From assembly GCA_947364235.1 (NCBI GenBank), contig CANARY010000002.1, positions 186,001 through 250,000 on the forward strand: DNA of 64,000 nucleotides, read 5' to 3'. The notes beneath the pieces are model-generated. The model was not told where the DNA came from and made no database searches. It saw only the letters and a program-made list of their open reading frames with translations. This DNA is from an uncultured Candidatus Melainabacteria bacterium (GTDB lineage: Bacteria > Cyanobacteriota > Vampirovibrionia > Gastranaerophilales > Gastranaerophilaceae). Position 1 is the stretch's first letter, and every line of letters starts with the position of its first letter. Shown here piece after piece: positions 25,792 through 34,086 of the stretch. Both the position numbers and the translations under genes were made by a program.

Positions 25792-27567
25792 TTGTACACG
25801 GAACTTCTTGCACCAGCTAAAGATAAAGAAACTGCGATTGCTGCCATTGACTGCGGAGCGGATGCTGTTTATATGGGAGCTTCTGCTTTCGGAGCGAGAA
25901 GAAACGCTCCTAACTCTGTTGATGACATTAAAGAAGTTGTTGAGTATGCTCACAAGTTTTGGGCAAAAGTATTTATTACAATAAATACTATACTTACAGA
26001 TAGTGAACTTGATGAAGCTGTACAACTTGTTAAAAAACTGGATAAAATCGGAGTTGATGCTATTATTGTTCAGGATATGGGGCTGGCAGAACGCTTGATG
26101 GATGCGGGGATACCAATTCACATGAGTACTCAGTGCGATAACCGCGAGGCAGAAAAAGTTAAATTCTTTAACGATATAGGAGTTTCAAGAGTAGTACTTG
26201 CAAGAGAACTTTCTCTCAAACAAATAAAAGAAATTCACGAACAAAATCCCGATTTAGAACTTGAAGCATTTGTTCACGGTGCACTTTGTGTGTCATATAG
26301 CGGTCAATGTTATTTAAGCCAGTATATTGGCGGCCGCTCTGCAAATAGGGGTGAATGCGCGCAGCCATGCCGAAAGAAGTATACAGTAGAAACTATAGAC
26401 GGCAAAGTTATTGCAAAAGATATTCATGCGCTTTGTTTAAAAGATTTCAATGCTTCTAAACATATTAAAGAAATGATTGAAGCAGGTGTGTTTTCATTTA
26501 AAATTGAAGGCAGGCTGAAAGAGACTGGGTATGTAAAAAATGTTACAGCGTTTTACCGGCATGAGCTGGATAAATATTCTGCAAAATCTTCATCCGGAAG
26601 ATGCATTTACCCCTTTGAGCCTAATCCCGAAAAAAGTTTTAACCGAGGATTTACAGATTATTTCTTAGATAGAAGAAAAGATTGTTTTAATTTTGACTCT
26701 CCAAAATCAAAAGGTGAGTACCTTGGGAAAATTGTTGAGGTTAAGAAAAATTGTTTTAAGATAAAAACTGATAAGAAAATAAATGCGCAAGATGGTTTAA
26801 CAGATGGTGTAAATGGTTTTCTTGTTAACAAAGTAGAAAACGGGTTTATTTATCCGAATAAAGAATTTAGTCTTAAAGCCGGAGTTAAAATTTATCGAAA
26901 TTCTGACGCTGAGTTTGAAAAACTTCTTGCTCTGCCTGTAAAACGCCAAATCGGTATCAAAGCAGTTATTGATGGAAAACTTACTCTGACAGATGAAGAC
27001 GGAGTGACGGTATCCATTGAGCTGCCGAAGGGAGAAAAAGCTAATAATCCTGAAAAAATGAAAGAGACTTTTATAAAACAGTTTTCTAAAACAGGAGAGA
27101 GCGATTTTTATATTTTCAATATAAAAATCGTTGCAGAGCTTCCGTTTATGCCTGTTTCTGCAATCAATCAACTTCGGAGAGAAGCGTTTGATTTGCTTAT
27201 GCAAGAAAGATTAAAACAGTATAAACGCGAGCAGGGTAAAAAATTAGACTATACTCAGTTTTATAAGAAAAAACTTGATTACCGTGCAAATGTTCATAAT
27301 GACTCTGCAAAAACGTTTTATGATAAATGCGGTGCTGAAGTTTGTGAAATGTCTTTAGAAACTAAGCTTCCAAAAGATGAAGTTGAGTTAATGCGTACAA
27401 AACATTGTATAAAATATGCGCTTGGGATATGTAAATCTCCAGAAAGGCTTGTTTTAAAAGACGAGTTTGGAAAAGCTTATCCTTTGAAGTTTGACTGCGC
27501 TAAATGCGAGATGACAGTTATTGCGCCGCAGCCTGCTGCAAAGCAGCTGCTTCCTGCTGAGCTTTAG
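25792..27567 (+). CDS. U32 family peptidase / RlhA-like RNA hydroxylation protein
   Basis: A 591-residue U32-family protein. The N-terminus ELLAPAKDKETAIAAIDCGADAVYMG, the AFVHGALCVSYSGQCYLSQ signature, and cysteines in GECAQPCRKKY are diagnostic. The C-terminal region fits the extended RlhA/YdcP type (DUF3656-like); relatives hydroxylate 23S rRNA or tRNA rather than act as proteases. It starts with TTG directly after the previous stop codon; no later start keeps the conserved N-terminus. The last 50 bases overlap the 3' end of the convergent gene. Confidence 0.85.
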   Translation: MYTELLAPAKDKETAIAAIDCGADAVYMGASAFGARRNAPNSVDDIKEVVEYAHKFWAKVFITINTILTDSELDEAVQLVKKLDKIGVDAIIVQDMGLAERLMDAGIPIHMSTQCDNREAEKVKFFNDIGVSRVVLARELSLKQIKEIHEQNPDLELEAFVHGALCVSYSGQCYLSQYIGGRSANRGECAQPCRKKYTVETIDGKVIAKDIHALCLKDFNASKHIKEMIEAGVFSFKIEGRLKETGYVKNVTAFYRHELDKYSAKSSSGRCIYPFEPNPEKSFNRGFTDYFLDRRKDCFNFDSPKSKGEYLGKIVEVKKNCFKIKTDKKINAQDGLTDGVNGFLVNKVENGFIYPNKEFSLKAGVKIYRNSDAEFEKLLALPVKRQIGIKAVIDGKLTLTDEDGVTVSIELPKGEKANNPEKMKETFIKQFSKTGESDFYIFNIKIVAELPFMPVSAINQLRREAFDLLMQERLKQYKREQGKKLDYTQFYKKKLDYRANVHNDSAKTFYDKCGAEVCEMSLETKLPKDEVELMRTKHCIKYALGICKSPERLVLKDEFGKAYPLKFDCAKCEMTVIAPQPAAKQLLPAEL

Positions 27568-29209
27568 CTTGTGCTTTTAACTGATTCCATTGGCTTATAT
27601 CTTTGATGTCGTTTAGTGTTTTTAGTGCATCTTCAAGCTGCTTCTTTTCCTGCTCAAGCTGGTTTAAATAAGCTTCTGTCTGTTCAGGTGTCATATCAAT
27701 TATGGCACTTCCGAGTAATGGTACAGAAAATTCACGCTGCCATTGTGCTAATGTAAGCGGAGCCGGCGAAGCAGGTGATGTTAAAGCAATTTTTGTTAGT
27801 TCTCCGTATTTACCTGGATTCTTGCCTCCGATTGCTAACTGATATTCGTTTTTGCGCCAGGTTGCAGGTTTCCACCAGTGTTTTTCAACGTTTGGAGACG
27901 GAATATAATCAGAAAGTTCTGATGCATATTTATCCGGCTTTGCTGCTTTTACACGCATAACGCATTCGCGAAGTTCAATTAGTTCTTTGAAGTCTTTGCT
28001 GTAAGTTTCTTTTAAAACATCAAGCTCTGCTTTAGATTTTATGTTTTTGAATTTTTGTAAAGCTTTACGCTGTTTTACAAGTGCTTTTCTTTCATTCCAT
28101 AAATTTTTTAAAGTAGTTCTGTCTGCTCGATTTGTATTTTTAATTTGTCTATTAAGCTCAGTGATTCTTTGCTGTGTTGACTTCTCCATTTGGCTGTATT
28201 TGTTTTCGTATCTTTTTTCCCAGCTGTTAAAGTTTTCCCAGGCATTTACCGCTTTATTTTTCCAGGCTTTGAAGAAACCTGATGTACCTCCGCCTTTCGC
28301 TGTTATTAGCGCAGCATCTGTTTTCATTGCCTGTGCTGTACCTTTTACAGCGTTTACTGTCATGTCTTTAGTGAAATTAGATACGGCTCTTGTTACTCTG
28401 CCGCCTATACTTGCAGAAGTCGAAGCTGTAGAAGCTCCTGATGTTCTGAATGCTTTACCCAGGCCTCTCATGCCGGCAGCTGACGCAATTCCGACAAATG
28501 CTCCTGAACATATATCTTGTCTAGCTTGTTCTTTTTCTTCTTCTGTTGCTGCATTATTTAATTTTTTAGCACCTTTGTATACTCCGACAGCTCCGCTTCC
28601 AATTCCATAAGCAAGCAGACTGTAACCTATCGCAGGGCCTGCGAAAGGTATAAAGCAGGCGCCGATTGCTGCTGCTGTTATAGCAACATTAGTGAGACAT
28701 TTTTTTAGACTAAATTTCCCATCTTTATCGTAGCCGGCAAGGCTCTTACCCATATTTGCAAGTGCTGTTCCTGCACTTGCAGCCCACTCTCCGGCTTTTT
28801 GCCAGAATCCTTTTTTCTTAGGTTTCAAGGCTTCAGTATCAACTGTTCCGTCTTCTTTAAGTTTTACGCCTTCAAGTTTTGCAGATTCTACAATACTGCT
28901 TCCGTCAGATTTTTTACCTTCTTTAATGGTTTCAATCATTTTTGATTGTTCTGTAATTAAATCTCTTGTTTTACTTATTTCTTTAGATTTTTCTCGTATA
29001 AATTCTATATTTGTTTGAGTATTTTCACTTTCTTTGTATTTTTCTTTTATCCATTCTTCATAAGAGTCTGGAGTTGAAACAGAGCTTGCTGGAGCTTGCC
29101 AAATAGGCATTTGAAAACCATTGAACATATTTGGACTCCAGAAGTTGTTGTTCATTGTAAAATTGTTTGGATTCCATAGCGGTAATTGAAAGTTAAAACT
29201 TAATCCCAT
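27518..29209 (-). CDS. Large protein of unknown function with Gly/Ala-rich hydrophobic core and coiled coils
   Basis: A 563-residue protein. The N-terminus is unusual, rich in Asn, Phe, Trp and Pro (NFQLPLWNPNNF, NNNFWSPNMFNGF). Residues ~50-95 are a charged helix. Residues ~165-210 are hydrophobic and Gly/Ala rich (VAITAAAIGACFIPFAGPA). The rest is basic helical sequence, ending with an Ala/Gln-rich coiled coil. No Sec signal. The plan of coiled coil plus Gly/Ala-rich hydrophobic segments resembles the protein at 37661 and, loosely, type III translocators, but no family is recognised. The upstream region has A/T tracts and a TGTAAACATTTGTAAAT sequence but no sigma-28-like site. Confidence 0.7.
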   Translation of the reverse strand: MGLSFNFQLPLWNPNNFTMNNNFWSPNMFNGFQMPIWQAPASSVSTPDSYEEWIKEKYKESENTQTNIEFIREKSKEISKTRDLITEQSKMIETIKEGKKSDGSSIVESAKLEGVKLKEDGTVDTEALKPKKKGFWQKAGEWAASAGTALANMGKSLAGYDKDGKFSLKKCLTNVAITAAAIGACFIPFAGPAIGYSLLAYGIGSGAVGVYKGAKKLNNAATEEEKEQARQDICSGAFVGIASAAGMRGLGKAFRTSGASTASTSASIGGRVTRAVSNFTKDMTVNAVKGTAQAMKTDAALITAKGGGTSGFFKAWKNKAVNAWENFNSWEKRYENKYSQMEKSTQQRITELNRQIKNTNRADRTTLKNLWNERKALVKQRKALQKFKNIKSKAELDVLKETYSKDFKELIELRECVMRVKAAKPDKYASELSDYIPSPNVEKHWWKPATWRKNEYQLAIGGKNPGKYGELTKIALTSPASPAPLTLAQWQREFSVPLLGSAIIDMTPEQTEAYLNQLEQEKKQLEDALKTLNDIKDISQWNQLKAQAKAQQEAAALQQAAAQ

Positions 29210-29326
29210 AAATATTTCCTAATTTAATATCCCTTATTAATATAAAGTGTTCTTTTTTTTAGTTATTGCTTTTTATTTACAAATGTTTACATTTATAAGA
29301 AAATTTTTTTGCTGTATAATTAATTT

Positions 29327-30223
29327 ATGAAGTGTGGATTTGTGACAATATTAGGTCGTCCTAATGTTGGAAAGTCGACTCTTTTGAATCAGATACTGGG
29401 GCAAAAGATAGTAATTACAACAGACAAGGCGCAGACAACAAGAAAACGTATCAAAGGGATTTTGACTGACGATAAAGGTCAGATAATCTTTGTGGATACT
29501 CCCGGGGTTCATCGTCCTTTAAATAAACTTGGCGAATTTTTGCTGGATGAAGCAAAAGTGGCTGTTCCTGATGCGGATTTGATATTGTTTCTTGTAGATG
29601 GTTCTGAGCCTGCAGGAAAAGGTGACAAGTGGATTGCAGAGAATATTTTGAAAGAGTCTAAAGTTCCTGTAATTCTTGTTATGAATAAGGTTGATAAAGT
29701 TAAAAATCAGCAGAAAATTGAAGAGAATTTGATTTCTTATAAATTACTATTTGATGAAAATGTTCCTGTTGTCAGGGTTTCTGCTAAAACAGGAAGAAAT
29801 AAAGATACGCTTTTATCGAATATTTTAAAAAAACTGCCTGAAGGTGAAAAGCTTTATCCTGATGATGTTGTGACCGAAGAGAGTATGCGTTCGGTTGCAG
29901 AAGAAATTATTCGCGAGAAAGTTTTATTAAATACGCAGGATGAAATTCCTCATTCTGTTGCAATAAAAGTTGATAGGTATGAAGAAAAAGAAGATATAGA
30001 TAGAATTTATGCTGTTATTTATTGCGAGCAAAAAAGCCAGAAGGGAATTTTGATAGGCAAAGGCGGCTTGCTGCTTAAAAAAATTGGGACAGAAGCAAGA
30101 ATTGAGCTGGAAGAAATTGCTGATAAAAAGGTGTATTTGGCTTTGGAGGTAAAAGTCGAAAAAGATTGGCGTAAAAAAGACAATATTCTCAAAAATTTCG
30201 GGTATAAATCTGAAGAAGGGTAA
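29327..30223 (+). CDS. era: GTPase Era
   Basis: A 298-residue ribosome-assembly GTPase that binds 16S rRNA. G1 GRPNVGKST, G2 KAQTTRKRIKGI, G3 DTPGVH, G4 NKVD and G5 SAK are present, and the C-terminus is a KH domain with GILIGKGGLLLKKIG. A TGCTGTATAAT extended -10 lies about 15 bases before the ATG, and no clear ribosome site is visible, so the transcript leader may be very short. Confidence 0.95.
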   Translation: MKCGFVTILGRPNVGKSTLLNQILGQKIVITTDKAQTTRKRIKGILTDDKGQIIFVDTPGVHRPLNKLGEFLLDEAKVAVPDADLILFLVDGSEPAGKGDKWIAENILKESKVPVILVMNKVDKVKNQQKIEENLISYKLLFDENVPVVRVSAKTGRNKDTLLSNILKKLPEGEKLYPDDVVTEESMRSVAEEIIREKVLLNTQDEIPHSVAIKVDRYEEKEDIDRIYAVIYCEQKSQKGILIGKGGLLLKKIGTEARIELEEIADKKVYLALEVKVEKDWRKKDNILKNFGYKSEEG

Positions 30224-30285
30224 ATAGCAAAAATTATTTTTATAGGTTTTAATATAGTACGAAGTGTGTGTAAGGGGAAAGAAAG

Positions 30286-32553
30286 ATGCGAGTTCAAAGT
30301 ATAAACTCTGGATTAACAACGAATAATTACAAACAAACAAACAAACAAACAGCGTTTAAAAGGAATTGGTCAGAGCATGTAAGCTGGGGTGCAAATTATA
30401 TAAAAGAAACGGGAAGAACTAATTTTAAATTGTTTTCTTTTCCGGATGCCAAAGCTGTTTTTGTAGAAGTAGCTTCGCGAGCAGCAGCAGAGCTTGGAAG
30501 CATTAAAGAAAGAGTTGTTCAGGTACTTGCAACTGCAGGTGCCGGGCTGACTATTGAAAATATTATTTCAAAAGACAAAGATTCGGCTGTTTATCCAATG
30601 AAACATCAAGGAGAAGGTGTATTTGAAGCCAGCGGTATTCAAGCTGAACCTGAGGATAGATACAGATATATTGTTGTTGATAAAGATAACAATGTAAATC
30701 TTGTGAAAGATCCTTATGCAAAACGTCAGGAGAGTATTCATGGCTGGAGTTCTGTTTATAATGCTGATAATTATAAGTGGCAGAATACAGATTGGCTTGA
30801 AGGAAAAGATGATAGAAGAATAATAAGAAAAACAGACGAGCCTTTCAGGGGATTGGACAGGCTGATTATTGATGAAATAAATATTCCTACATTAAGCAAA
30901 GAGGGTACTTTCGATGCTGCTAAATCAAGAATTGATGTTATTGCAGATAGAGGTATTGCAACTGCGATAGAGATTTTACCGGTGGAAAATACTTATTCTA
31001 TGCAATGGGGATATGACGGGGTAGATAAGTTTGCGGTAAGCGAAAAACTTGGCGGACCTGCAAAGTTAAAAGAACTTATTGATTACGCTCATGGTAAAGG
31101 GCTTAACGTAATTATGGATATGGTTCCAAACCACATGGGACCAGATGGTGATTATCTTTCTCAGACAGGACCTTATGAAAAAGGTTCTGGAGAATTTGGC
31201 GGCGAGTTTAATTATGAAGGTAAAAATAACCGATATGTAAGAGATTGGATGGCGAATGCTGCTTTATGGTGGGCTAATGAGTTTAAGGTAGATGGTATTC
31301 GTTTTGATATGACTAAATTATGCGGGTCTGATTATTTGCTGAAACAAATTGTTACTGAGCTGAATGAACATAATCCGCATGTATTTACTATTGCAGAAGA
31401 CGGACGTGAAAATAAAGAGTCTATTACAAGATATGAAGATAATAAAATAAGTCATCTTGATGATTTAGATTTTATTGATACTCAGGTGAATTTTATTTCT
31501 GAGCGCGGCTGGCATTCAACTCCAGGTAATATTGGATTTGATTCAGAATGGGATTTCAGGTTTATGACAACTGTAAAAAATGCAATTATTGCTTCCGGTG
31601 AAAATCTTCTGGACGATTTAGATAATAAAATAAAAGGGTCTCATCACAGAGTTAAATATGTAATGAGCCATGATGAAATTGGAAACTGGGATGGAACAAG
31701 GCTTATTCCTAAAGTTCTGGTAAGACATCTTGATTTATTTATGAAGGCTAATGGAAGTTCTGATGCTGAAAAAGGGCAAAGAGCTGCACATGCCGGTCAA
31801 ATTCTTGCAGAGCTTATTGTTTCTGATAAATTTGCGTCAATGACTGAAGCTGATTTATCAAAAGCTGAGAAAGAAATGGGGTTGAATACTTTTATTTCTA
31901 AAGATGCTTTGATTGATGCGTTTAAAACAGCAATCGCAAAACATAAACTTGCAATGGGTACTGTAATGACAATTCCTGGACCGAAAATGTATTTTCAAGG
32001 AGATGATGAAGCGGACTTATCATATTTCAAATTCTTTAGAGAATTCTCTAGTGAAAAAAATCAAAGAGCGCAATCTGATGATTTGAAGAGAAGTATTGTG
32101 GCAAGAAAAGGATATGATACTCTTGAAGAAGCTGCACGTCCAGACTCTATTGTAGGCAGGGTCAAACCTGAAGGAATGTTCAAAAACTTACCTGAGCAAA
32201 TAATTGCTTTGACTGCAGACTTGCGTGATATTTTAAAACACTTGCCAGTGTTAAAATGCGGAGAGTTTGCCGGTACATACAAGGATAATAATCATAATGT
32301 GCATGTCCATCATTTGAGACTTGGCAGCGATGAACTGCTTATTATCAAAAATTTTGGACAAGGTTTCCATGATAAAAATTATTCTTACTATGGGTTCCCT
32401 CAAGGCAGCCAGTGGGAAGAAATAATGAATAGTGATGCTGAAAAATACGGCGGCGCGGGATATTCAAATGCAGGCAGAAAAGATATCAATAATATGAATC
32501 AGAACCTGTCATTAGCTCCGAATAGCTTTTTGATTTTAAGAAAAGTAAAATAA
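30286..32553 (+). CDS. GH13 alpha-amylase family enzyme (branching enzyme / trehalohydrolase-like)
   Basis: A 755-residue glucan-active enzyme. An N-terminal CBM48-like region is followed by a (beta/alpha)8 barrel with nucleophile Asp341 (GIRFDMTK), acid/base Glu371 (IAEDGR) and Asp463 (SHDE). The DMVPNHMG motif is also present. The fold order resembles glycogen branching enzyme GlgB or trehalohydrolase TreZ; I cannot choose between them. The first ~25 residues are an odd Asn/Thr/Gln-rich tail (MRVQSINSGLTTNN) ahead of the enzyme domain. Acts in the cytoplasm on storage glucan, probably with the GH57 enzyme. A strong hairpin follows the stop. Confidence 0.88.
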   Translation: MRVQSINSGLTTNNYKQTNKQTAFKRNWSEHVSWGANYIKETGRTNFKLFSFPDAKAVFVEVASRAAAELGSIKERVVQVLATAGAGLTIENIISKDKDSAVYPMKHQGEGVFEASGIQAEPEDRYRYIVVDKDNNVNLVKDPYAKRQESIHGWSSVYNADNYKWQNTDWLEGKDDRRIIRKTDEPFRGLDRLIIDEINIPTLSKEGTFDAAKSRIDVIADRGIATAIEILPVENTYSMQWGYDGVDKFAVSEKLGGPAKLKELIDYAHGKGLNVIMDMVPNHMGPDGDYLSQTGPYEKGSGEFGGEFNYEGKNNRYVRDWMANAALWWANEFKVDGIRFDMTKLCGSDYLLKQIVTELNEHNPHVFTIAEDGRENKESITRYEDNKISHLDDLDFIDTQVNFISERGWHSTPGNIGFDSEWDFRFMTTVKNAIIASGENLLDDLDNKIKGSHHRVKYVMSHDEIGNWDGTRLIPKVLVRHLDLFMKANGSSDAEKGQRAAHAGQILAELIVSDKFASMTEADLSKAEKEMGLNTFISKDALIDAFKTAIAKHKLAMGTVMTIPGPKMYFQGDDEADLSYFKFFREFSSEKNQRAQSDDLKRSIVARKGYDTLEEAARPDSIVGRVKPEGMFKNLPEQIIALTADLRDILKHLPVLKCGEFAGTYKDNNHNVHVHHLRLGSDELLIIKNFGQGFHDKNYSYYGFPQGSQWEEIMNSDAEKYGGAGYSNAGRKDINNMNQNLSLAPNSFLILRKVK

Positions 32554-32560
32554 AATAGAT

Positions 32561-32594
32561 AAATGGGTACGATTTATATAAATCGTACCCATTT
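32561..32594 (+). terminator. Perfect 15-bp hairpin after the GH13 gene
   Basis: AAATGGGTACGATTT, loop ATAT, and the exact complement AAATCGTACCCATTT. There is no long T run after it (ACTTTGTCTTT), so it may be a terminator or an mRNA-stabilising end. Confidence 0.7.
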
Positions 32595-32641
32595 ACTTTG
32601 TCTTTATTCATGTTAACATAGTTACAAAGGACGAAAAATTG

Positions 32642-32722
32642 ATGACATATTATTTTAACGCAAAACATCATCATACTCATACAATCCCGAAAGGGCTTGG
32701 AGTTTTGCGTTTTCTTAGTTGA
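32642..32722 (+). CDS. His-codon-rich leader peptide
   Basis: A 26-codon ORF, MTYYFNAKHHHTHTIPKG then LGVLRFLS, preceded by AAAGGA ten bases upstream. Four His codons occur within five codons (32666-32680). The arrangement resembles the leader peptides of histidine attenuators such as E. coli hisL. It is too short for ordinary ORF calling. The stop codon lies inside a set of alternative RNA stems (next feature). The following gene, however, is an unknown membrane protein and not a histidine gene. Confidence 0.6.
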   Translation: MTYYFNAKHHHTHTIPKGLGVLRFLS

Positions 32723-32791
32723 AACTCTCAGGGGAATTAGTTTTGGCGTTTTACTTTTAACCAAATTATTTACCCCCGGCTCTTTCGGGAT
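32657..32791 (+). promoter_or_regulatory. Attenuator-like leader RNA with mutually exclusive stems
   Basis: AACGCAAAAC (32657-32666), immediately before the His codons, pairs perfectly with GTTTTGCGTT (32702-32711). A second stem pairs ATCCCGAAAG (32684-32693) with CTTTCGGGAT (32782-32791) and extends inward by about four more pairs including two G-T pairs. The two stems cross, so they compete. A ribosome stalled at the His codons would cover the first arm and favour the second stem. No run of T follows the second stem, so control could act on translation of the gene at 32839 or on transcript stability. Confidence 0.55.
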
Positions 32792-32838
32792 ATAAGCAGA
32801 GAATGTAAAGAGTACGGTGAAAAGGAGAATTTAAAAAA

Positions 32839-34086
32839 ATGTCATTAACAGGTATAATATCAGCAATTGGTAATAATTCCAGTGTTTACCCTTTGATAGT
32901 ACGTGATTGCGGTATCGAAGTTCCTGCAAAAGCTGCTATGACTTATAATCAGAATTTAAAAGATTCTAAACAAATGGCGAATAATGCACTTAGAGAAAGG
33001 CTGATTGATGAGTACGGAACTTCAATTGTCTGGCTTGGCGGAATTCCTTTGATGAATAAGTTTGGTGACTGGATAATTAAAAAACTCGGTTATGATCCTA
33101 ATGTAAATATAACTTTATTGAAAGAAGATAATAAACAAGGGTTAAAATACAATATTGAGAAGTTTAAAAAAATTGCGCCGGAAGAAGTTAAGAGCATGGA
33201 AAAGGTTTTGAAAAATAAATCTGCTTATCAAAAACTTCTTGCGGGTAAGTTTATACTTTCTACAGCAATTCCTGTTGCGGTGATGGGTTATTTCCTGCCG
33301 AAAGCTAATTTTGCTCTGACAGACAAGCTTAAAAAGAGGCAGGATGCTGTTAAACCGATTGTTCAAGATACTTATGAAGCAAAAGGGGTAAATATAATTA
33401 CTTTCTCTTCCTCCCCTAGTCCTTCTTTCAAGGGGCTTTCTGCTTCCTTAGCAAATATGTCAACTGTGAATAAAATGGCTCTGACAGACGGCGGATTGAC
33501 TGTCGGCAGAGTTGGAACAGCAAGAAATAAGTATGAAGCTATGGAAAACGGTTTTAAAATGTCCATGATGATGTTTTTAAACTTTGTTGCTCCGATTTGG
33601 ATAGCAAAAGGGCTTGATAATTTGTCAGGAAGACTTTTTAATACGAATGTAAATCTTGACCCTAATCTTTTAGATGACAAAACTTTCTTAAAAGAGATTA
33701 AAGATGGAACTCTTAATATTCCTGAAAATAATTTTATTGAGTATCTTGATAAAAATCCGGATTCTAAAGTTTCTAAACTATGTGAAAAATATTGCGGCGT
33801 AAAGTATTTGAAAAACAGGATAAGAGATCCGCGTGAGTTTGTAGATGAAAAGAAAATAGGAAGCTTTTTAGACGAAGTCAGAAAATTTGCTCGTGATACT
33901 AAGGCTTCAAATAATGTTGAAAAATATGCTAAAAAAGCGCTTAGAGTAAAATCTGCAAATATTTTAGCAAATGTTGCTATCAGCAGCTTCCTACTTGCAA
34001 TGGTACTTCCAAAGGTAACATTTATATTAAGGAAAAAAGTTACAGGCTCTGATGCAGAACCGGGATTAATGACGAAGCAGGCTTAA
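32839..34086 (+). CDS. Predicted membrane protein of unknown function
   Basis: A 415-residue protein. Hydrophobic stretches lie near residues 135-160 (LSTAIPVAVMGYFLP), 243-262 (MSMMMFLNFVAPIWIA) and 373-398 (ANVAISSFLLAMVLPK). The rest is basic and helical, with an internal SPSPSFKG segment. An AAGGAG site precedes the ATG. It follows the His-leader RNA, which may control it. The last 21 bases overlap the convergent radical SAM gene. I do not recognise the family and see no link to histidine metabolism in its sequence. Confidence 0.7.
   Translation: MSLTGIISAIGNNSSVYPLIVRDCGIEVPAKAAMTYNQNLKDSKQMANNALRERLIDEYGTSIVWLGGIPLMNKFGDWIIKKLGYDPNVNITLLKEDNKQGLKYNIEKFKKIAPEEVKSMEKVLKNKSAYQKLLAGKFILSTAIPVAVMGYFLPKANFALTDKLKKRQDAVKPIVQDTYEAKGVNIITFSSSPSPSFKGLSASLANMSTVNKMALTDGGLTVGRVGTARNKYEAMENGFKMSMMMFLNFVAPIWIAKGLDNLSGRLFNTNVNLDPNLLDDKTFLKEIKDGTLNIPENNFIEYLDKNPDSKVSKLCEKYCGVKYLKNRIRDPREFVDEKKIGSFLDEVRKFARDTKASNNVEKYAKKALRVKSANILANVAISSFLLAMVLPKVTFILRKKVTGSDAEPGLMTKQA

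Noticed and set aside
28041-28610. A 189-codon open frame on the plus strand inside the 27518-29209 gene
   Set aside because: It is antisense to a long ORF with better coding character; its hydrophobic composition follows from the Lys/Ala-rich codons opposite.
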